Below, piece by piece: positions 53,632-62,231 of a stretch of 64,000 nucleotides of DNA. The position numbers and the translations under genes are program-made. Under the pieces are notes generated by a model. The model saw only the letters and a list, made by a program, of their open reading frames with translations, was not told where the DNA came from and did no database searches. Origin of the DNA: Cyclobacteriaceae bacterium (lineage in GTDB: Bacteria; Bacteroidota; Bacteroidia; Cytophagales; Cyclobacteriaceae); the NCBI GenBank assembly GCA_019638255.1, contig JAHBUD010000001.1, forward strand, positions 1,984,001 to 2,048,000, in the 5' to 3' direction. Every line of letters begins with the position of its first letter. Position 1 is the first letter of the stretch.

Positions 53632-54420
53632 TCACGGATCGAGAATATTTTCACCACTGATCCCTTTTCCATAGGTCATATCAATCTGGAACAGGTCGCT
53701 GAAGAAATGACGAAAGCCAACCTGATAGGAAATTCCGCTGCCAGGAACGTAGGGATCACCGGAAAAAATTTCAGCTACTAAATGAAAACCTTTTCGCGTA
53801 TGGATTTGTGTTCCAAATCCCCAGGTACCAATCAGTTCATCTTCATTGGCTACATGCAAATAATTTCCGCCCCCGTTTAAGTGGAGTAAAACCTGATCAC
53901 CTTCTCCAAATGACTGGGAGATGGTTACAAAACCAAACGTGCCATAACCTTCTGGTTTAACCGTACCCTGGCCATAGGGTAGAAACGTTCCGACAACGGC
54001 ACCAATGCCGGGTAATTTGTTGGGATAATATTCTTTAAATAAAAATTTCGCCTGAATGAGCGGTAGTGCATAAGCAAGCCTTTTTTCCTCCACTCCGCGA
54101 TCATAGCCCCACACGCCACCTATAGTTAGCTCCAGCCAATCGTTGGGACCGTAAGCGCCCAGTATCCAGTTTTCAAATCCGTGCTTATCAACCCTTACCC
54201 AGGATTCAAGCTGAGTGTGGTGATCACCTACAACACGTGAGTCATCTGTGATGAATGGACGAACTAATTTTTCATTCCTTGTTGCGGGTTGAAAGTTCGT
54301 TCCCTTCTTTGAAGCCAAAAGGGTATACGGATCCTGAGTTTTATAAGGGTTAAACGGTGTCTGAGCAACAGAAATTGAAATGATTAGTATGGAAGTAAAA
54401 AGTGGGAACAACTTTTTCAT
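53632..54420 (-). CDS. Predicted outer-membrane beta-barrel (transporter-like) protein
   Basis: This protein has 262 residues and signal MKKLFPLFTSILIISISVAQ. The mature part begins YKTQDPYTLLASKKG and carries VRPFITDDSRVVGDHHTQLESWVRVDKHG, the opening of a barrel family related to Phenol_MetA_deg/transporter-like proteins. It then alternates polar and hydrophobic strands to the end. The C-terminus (IDMTYGKGISGENILDP) lacks the typical aromatic last residue. It stands alone between ACMSD and the GMC-oxidoreductase pair. Cargo unknown. Confidence 0.72.
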   Translation of the reverse strand: MKKLFPLFTSILIISISVAQTPFNPYKTQDPYTLLASKKGTNFQPATRNEKLVRPFITDDSRVVGDHHTQLESWVRVDKHGFENWILGAYGPNDWLELTIGGVWGYDRGVEEKRLAYALPLIQAKFLFKEYYPNKLPGIGAVVGTFLPYGQGTVKPEGYGTFGFVTISQSFGEGDQVLLHLNGGGNYLHVANEDELIGTWGFGTQIHTRKGFHLVAEIFSGDPYVPGSGISYQVGFRHFFSDLFQIDMTYGKGISGENILDP

Positions 54421-54509
54421 GACGCGTCAAATTGGCTTTCAATAACTGCTTGAAAGTTGAGTTGTGCAAATTAAATTCTGTTAATCAGGAAAGAACGATC
54501 AGTTCACGA

Positions 54510-55172
54510 TCAGGTATCTTCATCCCAGCGTACGCTTTCGCGAAGTGTTCTTTCATCATACTGCAATCCATATTGATCCAATACCTCCTGTGGTACCCCA
54601 TCCCAGCGATTAGGTGCATTACCGGCATAGCCAAGATCCTTCAGTCCGATTTTGCTTGTAAAGAAACCGGTGGCGGTTAAATCACGCAATAGATTGAAGA
54701 AGGTTACGCCTTGTTTCATCTCGGGTTTTACTTTTTCAGGGTAGGCGATTTCATCAACAAGGGCAAGTTGCTGTTCTGAAGAACAATCGATAAATGTTTT
54801 GTTATGTCTTTTAAGGCACTGCACATCAACCCACTTAAGCCCGCCACGAAGGGGGAGTTGATGGCGCGGCATATCTTTTACAATGAATTCGATAAAATTA
54901 TGAACACCTGCATCGGTTGCACTTCCACTTGTTTCATCTTTCGGAATAATGATATCAATCAATACTTTGATGGTATTCATTTCATGATCATCAAAGAATT
55001 TTTCCGACAGCAATTTTTCATCGCGCACCTGTTCGAATGGGTGACGGTCAATTCCAGTTGTCTTTGCAGGAATTGCTACAGTTTCCTTTTTATCCGTATC
55101 GCACGACTGCAACAACACACCTGATGAGATGGCTGTTAAGGCAATAGCTTTCAAAGATTCCCTTCTCTTCAT
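54510..55172 (-). CDS. Gluconate 2-dehydrogenase subunit 3 family protein
   Basis: This is the small subunit paired with the GMC oxidoreductase, 220 residues. The start MKRRESLKAIALTAISSGVLLQSC has a twin-Arg-like basic start and a lipobox or cleavage site near Cys24. The family motif MNTIKVLIDIIIPKDETSGSATDAGVHNFIEFIVKD and a C-terminal DLGYAGNAPNRWDGVP stretch are present. It overlaps the end of the GMC gene by four bases, so the two are translated together. Subunit 3 proteins help export and assembly of the flavoprotein; the sugar substrate is not known here. Confidence 0.92.
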   Translation of the reverse strand: MKRRESLKAIALTAISSGVLLQSCDTDKKETVAIPAKTTGIDRHPFEQVRDEKLLSEKFFDDHEMNTIKVLIDIIIPKDETSGSATDAGVHNFIEFIVKDMPRHQLPLRGGLKWVDVQCLKRHNKTFIDCSSEQQLALVDEIAYPEKVKPEMKQGVTFFNLLRDLTATGFFTSKIGLKDLGYAGNAPNRWDGVPQEVLDQYGLQYDERTLRESVRWDEDT

Positions 55173-56908
55173 ATGTTCTGTTGTTTAAACTGTTCAATAA
55201 TATAATCGGATGCTCTCCACGATAAAGCCAGAATGGTCCAGGTTGGATTTTTATCTGCCTGAGAAACAAAGGGTCCGCCATCCACAACAAAAAGATTTTT
55301 GCAGTCGTGAGCCTGGTTGAATTTATTCACAACTGATCGTTTCGGATCGTTGCCCATTCTTGTTGTTCCTACTTCGTGAATGATTCTTCCGGGAGCTTCC
55401 AGCCCGTAGTTGGTTTCTGCTCCGGCAATTCCCCATGTAATTGTAGCGCCCATGTTGTGCATCATCTCCTGAAAGGTTTCCTGCATGTGTTTGGCTTGTT
55501 GAACTTCATGGTCGCTCCACTTATAGTTGAAACGCAGGACCGGAATACCAAACTTATCCACCGTACCGTTCGGGTCAATTTCACAATAGTTGCTCTCCAA
55601 TGCAATGGCTTCACCGCGACCCGCCATGCCCACATTGGCTCCCCAATAATATCGGTAGTCATCTTTAAGCGCTGCCCCATAACCACCACCGGTTTTCTGA
55701 TTTCCGTTGCGATCAGGAAAGCGACCATTCAATCCTTGAATACCAAATCCAAATCCATAACCGGGCATGCCCATGCCGCCCCAATATTCAATGTGATATC
55801 CACGTGGAAAATTGAGTTTCTTATTGTCAAGCCACCAGGGTGTGTAGACATGCAGACCGCCAACACCATCTTCATTATAGCGCTTGCGACCAAAAAGCTT
55901 TGGAAGCACACCGCCAATGGCGGCACCGGTTGAATCATGTAAATATTTACCAACTATATTACTGGAATTTGCCAATCCATTTGGATGTGTTTTTGATTTT
56001 GAGTTCAATAGTAAACGTGCCGATTCGCATGCGCTTGCTGCCAGCACCACAACTTTGGCTTTAATCTGGTACTCCTGCATATCATCTTTTGCCACGTATG
56101 ATACACCCGTTGCCTTTCCGCTTTCATCGGTAAGCACTTCGCGTACCATGGCATTCACAATCACATCAAGGTTATTGGTTTTTGTAGCAGGTTTGATGAG
56201 GCAAGATGAAGAGGAGAAATCTCCATACACGGTGCAGCCTCGGTTACATTGCGCGCAATAAAAACATGCGCCACGATCGTCATTAATTTTTTTTGTTAGA
56301 ATCGATAAACGCGATGGGATAACTGGAATGCTTTGTTTGCCTGCCGCCTGTTTAATGATAAGCTCATGCAACCTGGGCTTGGGTGGGGGTAGAAACTTTC
56401 CATCAGGTTCGTTAGGTATTCCTTCCTTGCTTCCAAAAACACCAATCAGGTCATCTACTTTATCATAGTAGGGTGCCACATCATCATAGCCAATGGGCCA
56501 ATCTTCGCCCAAGCCATCATGACTTTTTCCTTTAAAATCTTTTGGGCCAAAACGAAGTGAAATTCTTCCCCAGTGATTGGTTCTACCGCCCAGCATACGT
56601 GAGCGGAACCAATCGAATTGTGTTCCCGGAACTTTGGTGTAAGGCTCACCCTCCATTTCCCAGCCGCCATAGGCAGCATCAAAATCCCCGAAAGGACGGA
56701 AGGTTGTGCCCGCGCCTCTTCGCAGCGACTCCCATGGCCATTTTAATTGCGTTACATTTTTCGCGGGATCATACCAAGGGCCTGCTTCCAGTACAACTAC
56801 TTTTAAACCGGCTTGCGTTAGCACATAAGCAGACATGCCACCACCGGCACCCGAGCCCACAATGCACACATCGTATTGATTACTGTTCTCTTTGATTTGA
56901 AATGGCAT
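55169..56908 (-). CDS. GMC family flavin-dependent oxidoreductase
   Basis: This FAD enzyme has 579 residues and is like gluconate/fructose/sorbitol dehydrogenases. The FAD-binding site VCIVGSGAGGGMSAYVLTQAG is at about 14-34. RSRMLGGRTNHWGRISLRF is typical of the large subunit. A cluster CFYCAQCNRGC at about 216 resembles those of the GMC/choline-dehydrogenase relatives. The C-terminal HEVGTTRMGNDPKRS and a later His/Asn pair form the catalytic region. There is no signal peptide of its own, so it may be exported with subunit 3. The two genes form a compact unit, with the fucosidase divergent on the other side. Confidence 0.92.
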   Translation of the reverse strand: MPFQIKENSNQYDVCIVGSGAGGGMSAYVLTQAGLKVVVLEAGPWYDPAKNVTQLKWPWESLRRGAGTTFRPFGDFDAAYGGWEMEGEPYTKVPGTQFDWFRSRMLGGRTNHWGRISLRFGPKDFKGKSHDGLGEDWPIGYDDVAPYYDKVDDLIGVFGSKEGIPNEPDGKFLPPPKPRLHELIIKQAAGKQSIPVIPSRLSILTKKINDDRGACFYCAQCNRGCTVYGDFSSSSCLIKPATKTNNLDVIVNAMVREVLTDESGKATGVSYVAKDDMQEYQIKAKVVVLAASACESARLLLNSKSKTHPNGLANSSNIVGKYLHDSTGAAIGGVLPKLFGRKRYNEDGVGGLHVYTPWWLDNKKLNFPRGYHIEYWGGMGMPGYGFGFGIQGLNGRFPDRNGNQKTGGGYGAALKDDYRYYWGANVGMAGRGEAIALESNYCEIDPNGTVDKFGIPVLRFNYKWSDHEVQQAKHMQETFQEMMHNMGATITWGIAGAETNYGLEAPGRIIHEVGTTRMGNDPKRSVVNKFNQAHDCKNLFVVDGGPFVSQADKNPTWTILALSWRASDYIIEQFKQQNI

Positions 56909-56969
56909 GAAGCAATATTGTTAAGTTCGCTAAATGTAAAATTTTCTTTTAAGTTTAAAAACGGATTAC

Positions 56970-58376
56970 ATGTTCATGATGAGGTATTTTTCTTTAGTGG
57001 TTGTATTGGTTCTTTTGGTAAACTGTTCTACCGAGAAACTTTCACCTTTCGGAGCCACGCCTTCTGAAAGTCAGTTGCGGTGGCATGAACTGGAATACTA
57101 CATGTTCATTCATTTTGGTCCGAATACGTTTACCAATGTGGAGTGGGGGCATGGTAATGAAGACCCGAAGGTTTTTAATCCCACACAACTGGATTGTAAA
57201 CAATGGGCCGCTACCGCGAGACAAGCGGGCATGAAAGGAATTATCATCACGGCAAAACATCATGATGGTTTCTGTTTGTGGCCGAGTAAATACAGTACTC
57301 ATACGGTTCGCGAAAGCGAATGGAAGAATGGAGAGGGCGATGTGCTACGCGAACTGTCAGATGCTTGCCGCGAATACGGGTTGAAGTTTGGTGTATACCT
57401 TTCTCCGTGGGATCGCAATCATCCTGAATATGGAACTCCAGCATACAACCAGGTCTTTGTAAACATGTTGGGTGAAGTACTCACCAATTACGGTGATGTG
57501 TTTGAACAATGGTTTGATGGTGCAAATGGCGAAGGACCAAATGGCAAAAAGCAGGTATATGATTGGCCGTTGTTTAATGGTACAGTTTACAAGCATCAGC
57601 CAAATGCAATTATTTTCAGTGATGCAGGCCCCGGATGTCGTTGGGTTGGAAACGAAAGGGGTTTTGCAGGATTGACCAACTGGAATACGCTTAATATTGA
57701 GAAGGTGTATCCGGGTTATCCTGACTATCATGAACTTACGCCCGGTCATGAAGATGGAACACATTGGGTGCCGGCTGAATGCGATGTGTCGATTCGACCG
57801 GGTTGGTTTTACAGTCCGGATACGGATGATCAAGTGAAATCATTGGATGAGTTGGTTGAAATTTACTATGGATCAGTAGGACGCGGTTCGAATTTGTTGC
57901 TGAACGTACCCGTAGACAGGCGAGGCTTAATTCCATATCCGGATTCCGTGAGGTTGATGGAACTGGCAGAGGTGATACGAAAATCATTTGGTGATAATAT
58001 TGCTGAGTCAGCCCGAGTAAATGCATCACATTACCGGGGTAACTTTAAAGCTGATCATCTTATCGATAACAATGTCAGCACCTATTGGGCTTCTGCTGAT
58101 TCAACCGCTGAAGTTGAATTAGTATTTAACGAGCCGAAAACCTTTAACCGGATTGTTCTTCAAGAAGGAATTGAATTCGGCCAACGGGTAAAGGGATTTG
58201 CGATTGATGTTTGGAGGGATGGTCGTTATGAAGAACTCGACCAGCAAACAACGATAGGGTTCAAACGAATTCTTAGCTTCAGCGATGTAACCACAACTAA
58301 AGTCAGGGTTCACATCATTGAAGCTAAGGCACCACCCGTGTTGGGTGAGATAAAACTATTTCGTGTGAATGGATAA
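56970..58376 (+). CDS. GH29 alpha-L-fucosidase, lipoprotein, with discoidin domain
   Basis: This secreted lipoprotein of 468 residues removes alpha-linked L-fucose from glycans. Signal and lipobox: LVLLVNC|STEK. The GH29 catalytic domain (about 25-330) has the start LEYYMFIHFGPNTFTNVEWGHG, then TAKHHDGFCLWPS, and the nucleophile aspartate in EQWFDGANGEG (Asp about 183). A C-terminal F5/8 type C (discoidin) domain (about 345-468, VNASHYRGNFKADHLIDNNVSTYWASADS) probably holds substrate. ATGs at 56970, 56976 and 56979 are all possible starts. It converges with the next gene with no gap between stops, and no terminator is visible. Confidence 0.93.
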   Translation: MFMMRYFSLVVVLVLLVNCSTEKLSPFGATPSESQLRWHELEYYMFIHFGPNTFTNVEWGHGNEDPKVFNPTQLDCKQWAATARQAGMKGIIITAKHHDGFCLWPSKYSTHTVRESEWKNGEGDVLRELSDACREYGLKFGVYLSPWDRNHPEYGTPAYNQVFVNMLGEVLTNYGDVFEQWFDGANGEGPNGKKQVYDWPLFNGTVYKHQPNAIIFSDAGPGCRWVGNERGFAGLTNWNTLNIEKVYPGYPDYHELTPGHEDGTHWVPAECDVSIRPGWFYSPDTDDQVKSLDELVEIYYGSVGRGSNLLLNVPVDRRGLIPYPDSVRLMELAEVIRKSFGDNIAESARVNASHYRGNFKADHLIDNNVSTYWASADSTAEVELVFNEPKTFNRIVLQEGIEFGQRVKGFAIDVWRDGRYEELDQQTTIGFKRILSFSDVTTTKVRVHIIEAKAPPVLGEIKLFRVNG

Positions 58377-58637
58377 TTAATTTCCCCGTCTTCGATTCAC
58401 ACGTTTGTCTGTGCGCTTTTGTTTGCGGTCAATACGGTCACCCCGCCTTTCTATGCGATTGTCAACTCTGCCATGACCATTTGGATTTCGCTTGTCAATA
58501 TTTTCCTGGCGATTTGAGTTTACGTTTTCTCGCTTTTGCAGATTATTTTGCCTTACGTTCTGCTGCGATTGCGCGTTTACTGATAGGGTTGCCATTAATA
58601 AAAGGGCAAATACTACAATCAAAATTCTTGTTTTCAT
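58377..58637 (-). CDS. Secreted Arg/Asn-rich cationic small protein
   Basis: This 86-residue protein has a signal peptide (MKTRILIVVFALLLMATLSVNAQ) and a mature part of about 63 residues made almost only of Arg, Asn, Lys, Gln, Asp and Glu, with very few hydrophobic residues: QNNLQKRENVNSNRQ, then RIERRGDRIDRKQKRTDKR. It should be highly basic, disordered and outside the inner membrane. Similar proteins occur in Bacteroidota; their role is unknown. It abuts the fucosidase stop and lies 47 bp before the yidD stop. Confidence 0.65.
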   Translation of the reverse strand: MKTRILIVVFALLLMATLSVNAQSQQNVRQNNLQKRENVNSNRQENIDKRNPNGHGRVDNRIERRGDRIDRKQKRTDKRVNRRRGN

Positions 58638-58684
58638 TTTGTTTTGGATTTTACATTGCTTGGATTACTTACCTAAGGAAAGGT

Positions 58685-58918
58685 TTAATCTGCAGCATTA
58701 TTTTTTTTAGGCACGGGGTCATACCCGCTCGTTCCCCAAGGATGGCACCGCGCTATTCGCTTCATACCCAACCATGTACCCTTTAGCGCACCCCATTCCT
58801 GAATCGCCTCTATAGTATACTGAGAACACGAAGGTGTATGCCTGCAATGTGGACCCAGAAACGGAGAAATACTGAGTTGGTAAAAGCGAATAGGGAGGAT
58901 GAAGATTTTCTTAAGCAT
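58685..58918 (-). CDS. yidD: Membrane protein insertion efficiency factor YidD
   Basis: YidD assists insertion of inner-membrane proteins together with YidC. It has 77 residues, as usual. Family signature: [61 protein letters not shown], with the conserved Cys residues. It lies downstream of cysS instead of the classic rpmH-rnpA-yidD-yidC position. An inverted repeat lies between cysS and yidD. Confidence 0.95.
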   Translation of the reverse strand: MLKKIFILPIRFYQLSISPFLGPHCRHTPSCSQYTIEAIQEWGALKGTWLGMKRIARCHPWGTSGYDPVPKKNNAAD

Positions 58919-58924
58919 TTTTTT

Positions 58925-58998
58925 AGTTGCGAGCTACTAGTTACGAGCTGCGAGTTTCACTGTGGTTAACAAAAACTCACAGCTCGTAGCTCGCAACT
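58925..58998. repeat. GTTGCGAGCTAC inverted repeat between yidD and cysS
   Basis: The left arm AGTTGCGAGCTAC...GAGCTGCGAGTTT (58925-58957, with an extra TAGTTAC inside) is matched by the right arm AAACTCACAGCTCGTAGCTCGCAACT (58973-58998). The arms share AGTTGCGAGCTAC and GAGCTG.GAGTTT in inverted order around a 15-bp loop. No T-run follows. The same words occur at 16800-16910. Confidence 0.65.
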
Positions 58999-59003
58999 CA
59001 AAG

Positions 59004-60500
59004 CTATTCGATAGTATACGAAATCTCCCCATCTTTCCCATCCATTAATTGCACACCAAGTGCTTTCAGATCGTCCCTGATTTTGTCTGATAATGCATAG
59101 TTGCGATCGGTGCGGGCTTTTTTGCGGAGATCGATCATCACCCGGATAACACCATCCAGTACGTCAAGGTTCTGACTCCCTTCTTCTTGCAGACCCAACA
59201 CATCTTCCATAAAGGTAATATAGGCCGACTTGAATTTGTTGAATGTGTCTGCGTCAAGGTCTGTTAGCTTAACATTTCCGGATTTCATATCATTAATCCG
59301 GGCCGACATCTCAAACAATACAGCCAGTGTTTTTGCCGTATTGAAATCATCGCTCATGTTGCGATAGGCTTCGTCAATCAGTTTTAGTAATTCCTCATCT
59401 TGATTTCCTGAACCACCCGGATGTTCAAGTTTTTTGATTGTACTCAACGCATTGCTTAATTTCTTGTACCCCTTCTCAGCAGCTTGCAAGGCTTCGTTTG
59501 AAAAATCAAGGGTGCTGGAGTAATGCGACTGCAACATAAAGAAACGTACCGCCATCGGGCTGTAGGCTTTGCTCAATAACGGATGTGAACCTGTAAACAA
59601 TTCCCTGGGTAAAAATGAGTTGCCTTTCGACTTGCTCATCTTTTCACCGTTTACAGTAAGCATGTTGGCATGCATCCAATAGCGAACTGGCGTTTTTCCG
59701 TAGGCACCAATGCTTTGCGCAATTTCACATTCGTGGTGTGGAAACTTTAAGTCCATGCCACCACCGTGAATATCAAATTGTTCACCGAGATATTTCGTAC
59801 CCATAGCCGAGCACTCCAGGTGCCAGCCGGGTATACCTTCACCCCAGGGTGAGGGCCAGCGTTGAATGTGATTCGGTGACACAGCTTTCCAGATTGCAAA
59901 GTCAACGGAATGACGTTTCTCATCTTGCCGATCGAGTTCGCGTGTTCCTTCCAGCAATTCATCGATGTTGCGTCCGCTTAGTTCTCCATATTTATATTTC
60001 TCCATGAACTTACGTACATCAAAATACACGGAGCCGTTTACTTCATACGCATATCCATTGGCCAGAATCTTCTTCACCATTTCAATCTGCTCAACAATAT
60101 GACCGGTTGCAGTAGGTTCAATAGAAGGCGGAAGGATGTTGAATATCCGACACACGTCATGAAAACTGAAGGTGTACTTCTGCACAATTTCCATTGGCTC
60201 AAGTTGTTCAAGCTTGGCGCTTTCTTCAATGCGATCTACACCTTCACCGGCATCGTTGGTCAGGTGACCGGCATCGGTAATGTTGCGTACGTACCGTACT
60301 TTATAACCGATGTGAGTTAAATACCGGTACACCACATCAAAAGCCGTGAACGTGCGGAGGTTTCCCAGGTGCACTTCATTGTAAACTGTAGGTCCGCATG
60401 AATACAGTCCTACAAATGGTGATTTGAGTGGTGTGAATAATTCCTTCTTGCCTGACAGCGAATTGGTAATGGAAACAGGGTATTTTTCAAATAAACTCAT
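59004..60500 (-). CDS. cysS: Cysteinyl-tRNA synthetase
   Basis: This class I synthetase charges tRNA-Cys, 498 residues. Zinc ligand Cys35 lies in [18 protein letters not shown], with the HIGH motif as HLGN (44-47). HHECEIAQ binds the same zinc. KMSKSKGN is at about 286-291. The C-terminal helical domain (about 385-498) ends [13 protein letters not shown]. It runs to the IR at 58925-58998 and has yidD downstream. Confidence 0.96.
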   Translation of the reverse strand: MSLFEKYPVSITNSLSGKKELFTPLKSPFVGLYSCGPTVYNEVHLGNLRTFTAFDVVYRYLTHIGYKVRYVRNITDAGHLTNDAGEGVDRIEESAKLEQLEPMEIVQKYTFSFHDVCRIFNILPPSIEPTATGHIVEQIEMVKKILANGYAYEVNGSVYFDVRKFMEKYKYGELSGRNIDELLEGTRELDRQDEKRHSVDFAIWKAVSPNHIQRWPSPWGEGIPGWHLECSAMGTKYLGEQFDIHGGGMDLKFPHHECEIAQSIGAYGKTPVRYWMHANMLTVNGEKMSKSKGNSFLPRELFTGSHPLLSKAYSPMAVRFFMLQSHYSSTLDFSNEALQAAEKGYKKLSNALSTIKKLEHPGGSGNQDEELLKLIDEAYRNMSDDFNTAKTLAVLFEMSARINDMKSGNVKLTDLDADTFNKFKSAYITFMEDVLGLQEEGSQNLDVLDGVIRVMIDLRKKARTDRNYALSDKIRDDLKALGVQLMDGKDGEISYTIE

Positions 60501-60583
60501 AATGCAAAAGTCGGGAGCGAAACTATAAAAAAGAAGGCAGGAGGCCTAATGAACAATCAATACGGGGTGGGCAAAAATAATCA

Positions 60584-61216
60584 CTATGCAACTTGCTCTT
60601 TATAATAAGCGCAAACGTTTTTCATGACGCATTCTGTACACTTCGGATTGGTTGGTCTGCATATTTCCCGGCCTAAAAATGATATCGCCATGCCCACTTC
60701 GCCCCAATCTTTTGGGTCATGTGCATCCATTAATTGTTTTTCAATCTTTTTGGGATCGGTGCCGTTGGCGATTCCAATTCGCGGAGCTACCCGAACAACA
60801 TGAAGATCAACAATGATTCCCTCAGCCGGAACGCCTGTTTCTCGCATGATAACATTGGCTGATTTCCTTCCAATGCCAGGCAAAGCCGTAAGGTCTTCCA
60901 TGGTTTTGGGAATGTTCTTATCGTCTTTTAAGGTTGCGGCAATTTCTAGTAGCCATTTCGTTTTGTTTCGGAAGTTTCGAACTTTTGAAACAAAAGGGTA
61001 AAGTGTCTCGGCAGTAACTTGAGATAGCGATTTCAGGTCGGGGAAAGCATTGAAAAATGCCGGAGCAATTTTATTAATATTCCTGTCCGAATCCTGGGCC
61101 GATAGTATGACCATGACCACCAATTGGTAGGTATTGCGGTAATCCAGCGGATGTTTCTTGCCCTTGTATTTTTTAATCAGCGGTTGAAATTCTTTCTGCC
61201 AGTTAATCAGTGCCAT
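60584..61216 (-). CDS. nth: Endonuclease III (base-excision DNA glycosylase)
   Basis: This enzyme removes oxidised pyrimidines and nicks the abasic site. It has 210 residues. The helix-hairpin-helix LPGIGRKSANVIM has Lys118 as catalytic nucleophile, and the catalytic Asp137 lies in IIVDLHVVRVAPRIG. The [4Fe-4S] loop has Cys186, Cys193, Cys196 and Cys202. The enzyme should be active. Its start codon follows a perfect 13-bp inverted repeat by 10 bases. Confidence 0.96.
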   Translation of the reverse strand: MALINWQKEFQPLIKKYKGKKHPLDYRNTYQLVVMVILSAQDSDRNINKIAPAFFNAFPDLKSLSQVTAETLYPFVSKVRNFRNKTKWLLEIAATLKDDKNIPKTMEDLTALPGIGRKSANVIMRETGVPAEGIIVDLHVVRVAPRIGIANGTDPKKIEKQLMDAHDPKDWGEVGMAISFLGREICRPTNPKCTECVMKNVCAYYKEQVA

Positions 61217-61225
61217 AACTAAATG

Positions 61226-61362
61226 ATTTTCAAATCTGCCCGGTGCATACAGATTTGAAAATTAGCCAATTTGAAAATGGAAACCACTTTTCTGAATAGA
61301 AATCGCTATCAAACTCGCCAACCGGCAAGCGGGTCTTCAGATTATAACATTTTCAAATTGGC
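61226..61362. repeat. TTTTCAAAT-type composite inverted repeats upstream of nth
   Basis: Two nested pairs lie here. ATTTTCAAATCTG (61226-61238) is exactly inverted as CAGATTTGAAAAT (61250-61262), with an 11-bp loop. GCCAATTTGAAAAT (61265-61278) is exactly inverted as ATTTTCAAATTGGC (61349-61362), with a 70-bp centre. The last arm touches the stop codon of the 2TM gene. The words match those near the CoA-transferase genes. Confidence 0.75.
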
Positions 61363-61647
61363 TTAAGAGCGTTTCATCCTCTCCATTTCTTCCTGGATTT
61401 TTCGTTCCTCCCAATCATCACTGAAAATGATGTTTTGTTTGAATAAGCCGAGGCCGTGAAAAAAGATACCGATGCCCCAGCCGATCCACACCCATTGCAC
61501 CCACCACCGGTTCGGACTGCTATACCAATTTATAAACGTCAGAAACGAAGCAATGGCCAGGTATGTCAGCACATGACTGTAGAATTTTCGCTTGCGTCTT
61601 ACGCGCTTGCGTGCTTCTTTATATAATTTATCTTCTTCGGGTGTCAT
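61363..61647 (-). CDS. 2TM domain protein
   Basis: This small inner-membrane protein of 94 residues has a charged N-terminus (PEEDKLYKEARKRVRRKRKFYSH), two membrane helices (YLAIASFLTFINWYSS and WWVQWVWIGWGIGIFFHGLGLF) and a charged tail EERKIQEEMERMKRS. It matches the 2TM family (PF13239), which often occurs with LytTR or histidine-kinase genes in Bacteroidota. No such partner is next to it here. It is the last gene in the compact run 61363-64000. Function unknown. Confidence 0.85.
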   Translation of the reverse strand: MTPEEDKLYKEARKRVRRKRKFYSHVLTYLAIASFLTFINWYSSPNRWWVQWVWIGWGIGIFFHGLGLFKQNIIFSDDWEERKIQEEMERMKRS

Positions 61648-61681
61648 GCTGTGTTGATTTTAAGTGTTAATAGAAATGAAG

Positions 61682-62215
61682 TTAGTTCAATTTCGTCAAT
61701 TTCATATCAATGAACGGGTACCACATGTTTCCATCAGGTGAGTATTCGCCTTTCTCAATCCATGATTTATCAGCTGGATTCAGTTTGATGTCATAACGGA
61801 TTTTGGCCTTGTTGGCCACTTCAAATCCCCATTCAAAATGGTTTTCTTCAACGATTTTAAAATAGGCTTCTGTTTGATTGCCATTCATAACGTGTGATCG
61901 CAGTTTGAATTCTTTCTTTTGTAAATCGTAGGATACAATCGCGATCGCATTGAATGAGACTTTTCCATCCTGCGGGTTGCGACCAGTGCCTTCAATAACC
62001 AGAATGGTACCATCCAATTTGAATTGAATGTCCTCTTCCTGGTTTACCTGTATCATTGATCCGTTTTGTTGACGCATGGAGGCTTCTCCCTTCCATTTGC
62101 CAGCCATGTAAGCCAGTTTTTGCATTTCCTGTTTTAAACTTTCGGGTGCCGTGCCTTGTGCTTGTGCAAACACTAATCCTAGAAGAGTGATTGCCGTGAT
62201 CAGTAGCGATTTCAT
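61682..62215 (-). CDS. Secreted lipocalin-like protein (DUF1579-like)
   Basis: This exported protein has about 177 residues and signal MKSLLITAITLLGLVFAQAQ. I chose the ATG at 62215; the open frame continues 26 codons upstream into the hydrolase gene's tail. The mature part holds LAYMAGKWKGEASMRQQNG, FKLDGTILVIEGTGRN and AIAIVSYDLQKKEFKLRSH, a small beta-barrel pattern like DUF1579. Possible ligands are unknown. It lies 16 bp downstream of the alpha/beta hydrolase. Confidence 0.78.
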   Translation of the reverse strand: MKSLLITAITLLGLVFAQAQGTAPESLKQEMQKLAYMAGKWKGEASMRQQNGSMIQVNQEEDIQFKLDGTILVIEGTGRNPQDGKVSFNAIAIVSYDLQKKEFKLRSHVMNGNQTEAYFKIVEENHFEWGFEVANKAKIRYDIKLNPADKSWIEKGEYSPDGNMWYPFIDMKLTKLN

Positions 62216-62231
62216 ATTGATTGGGTTTGAG

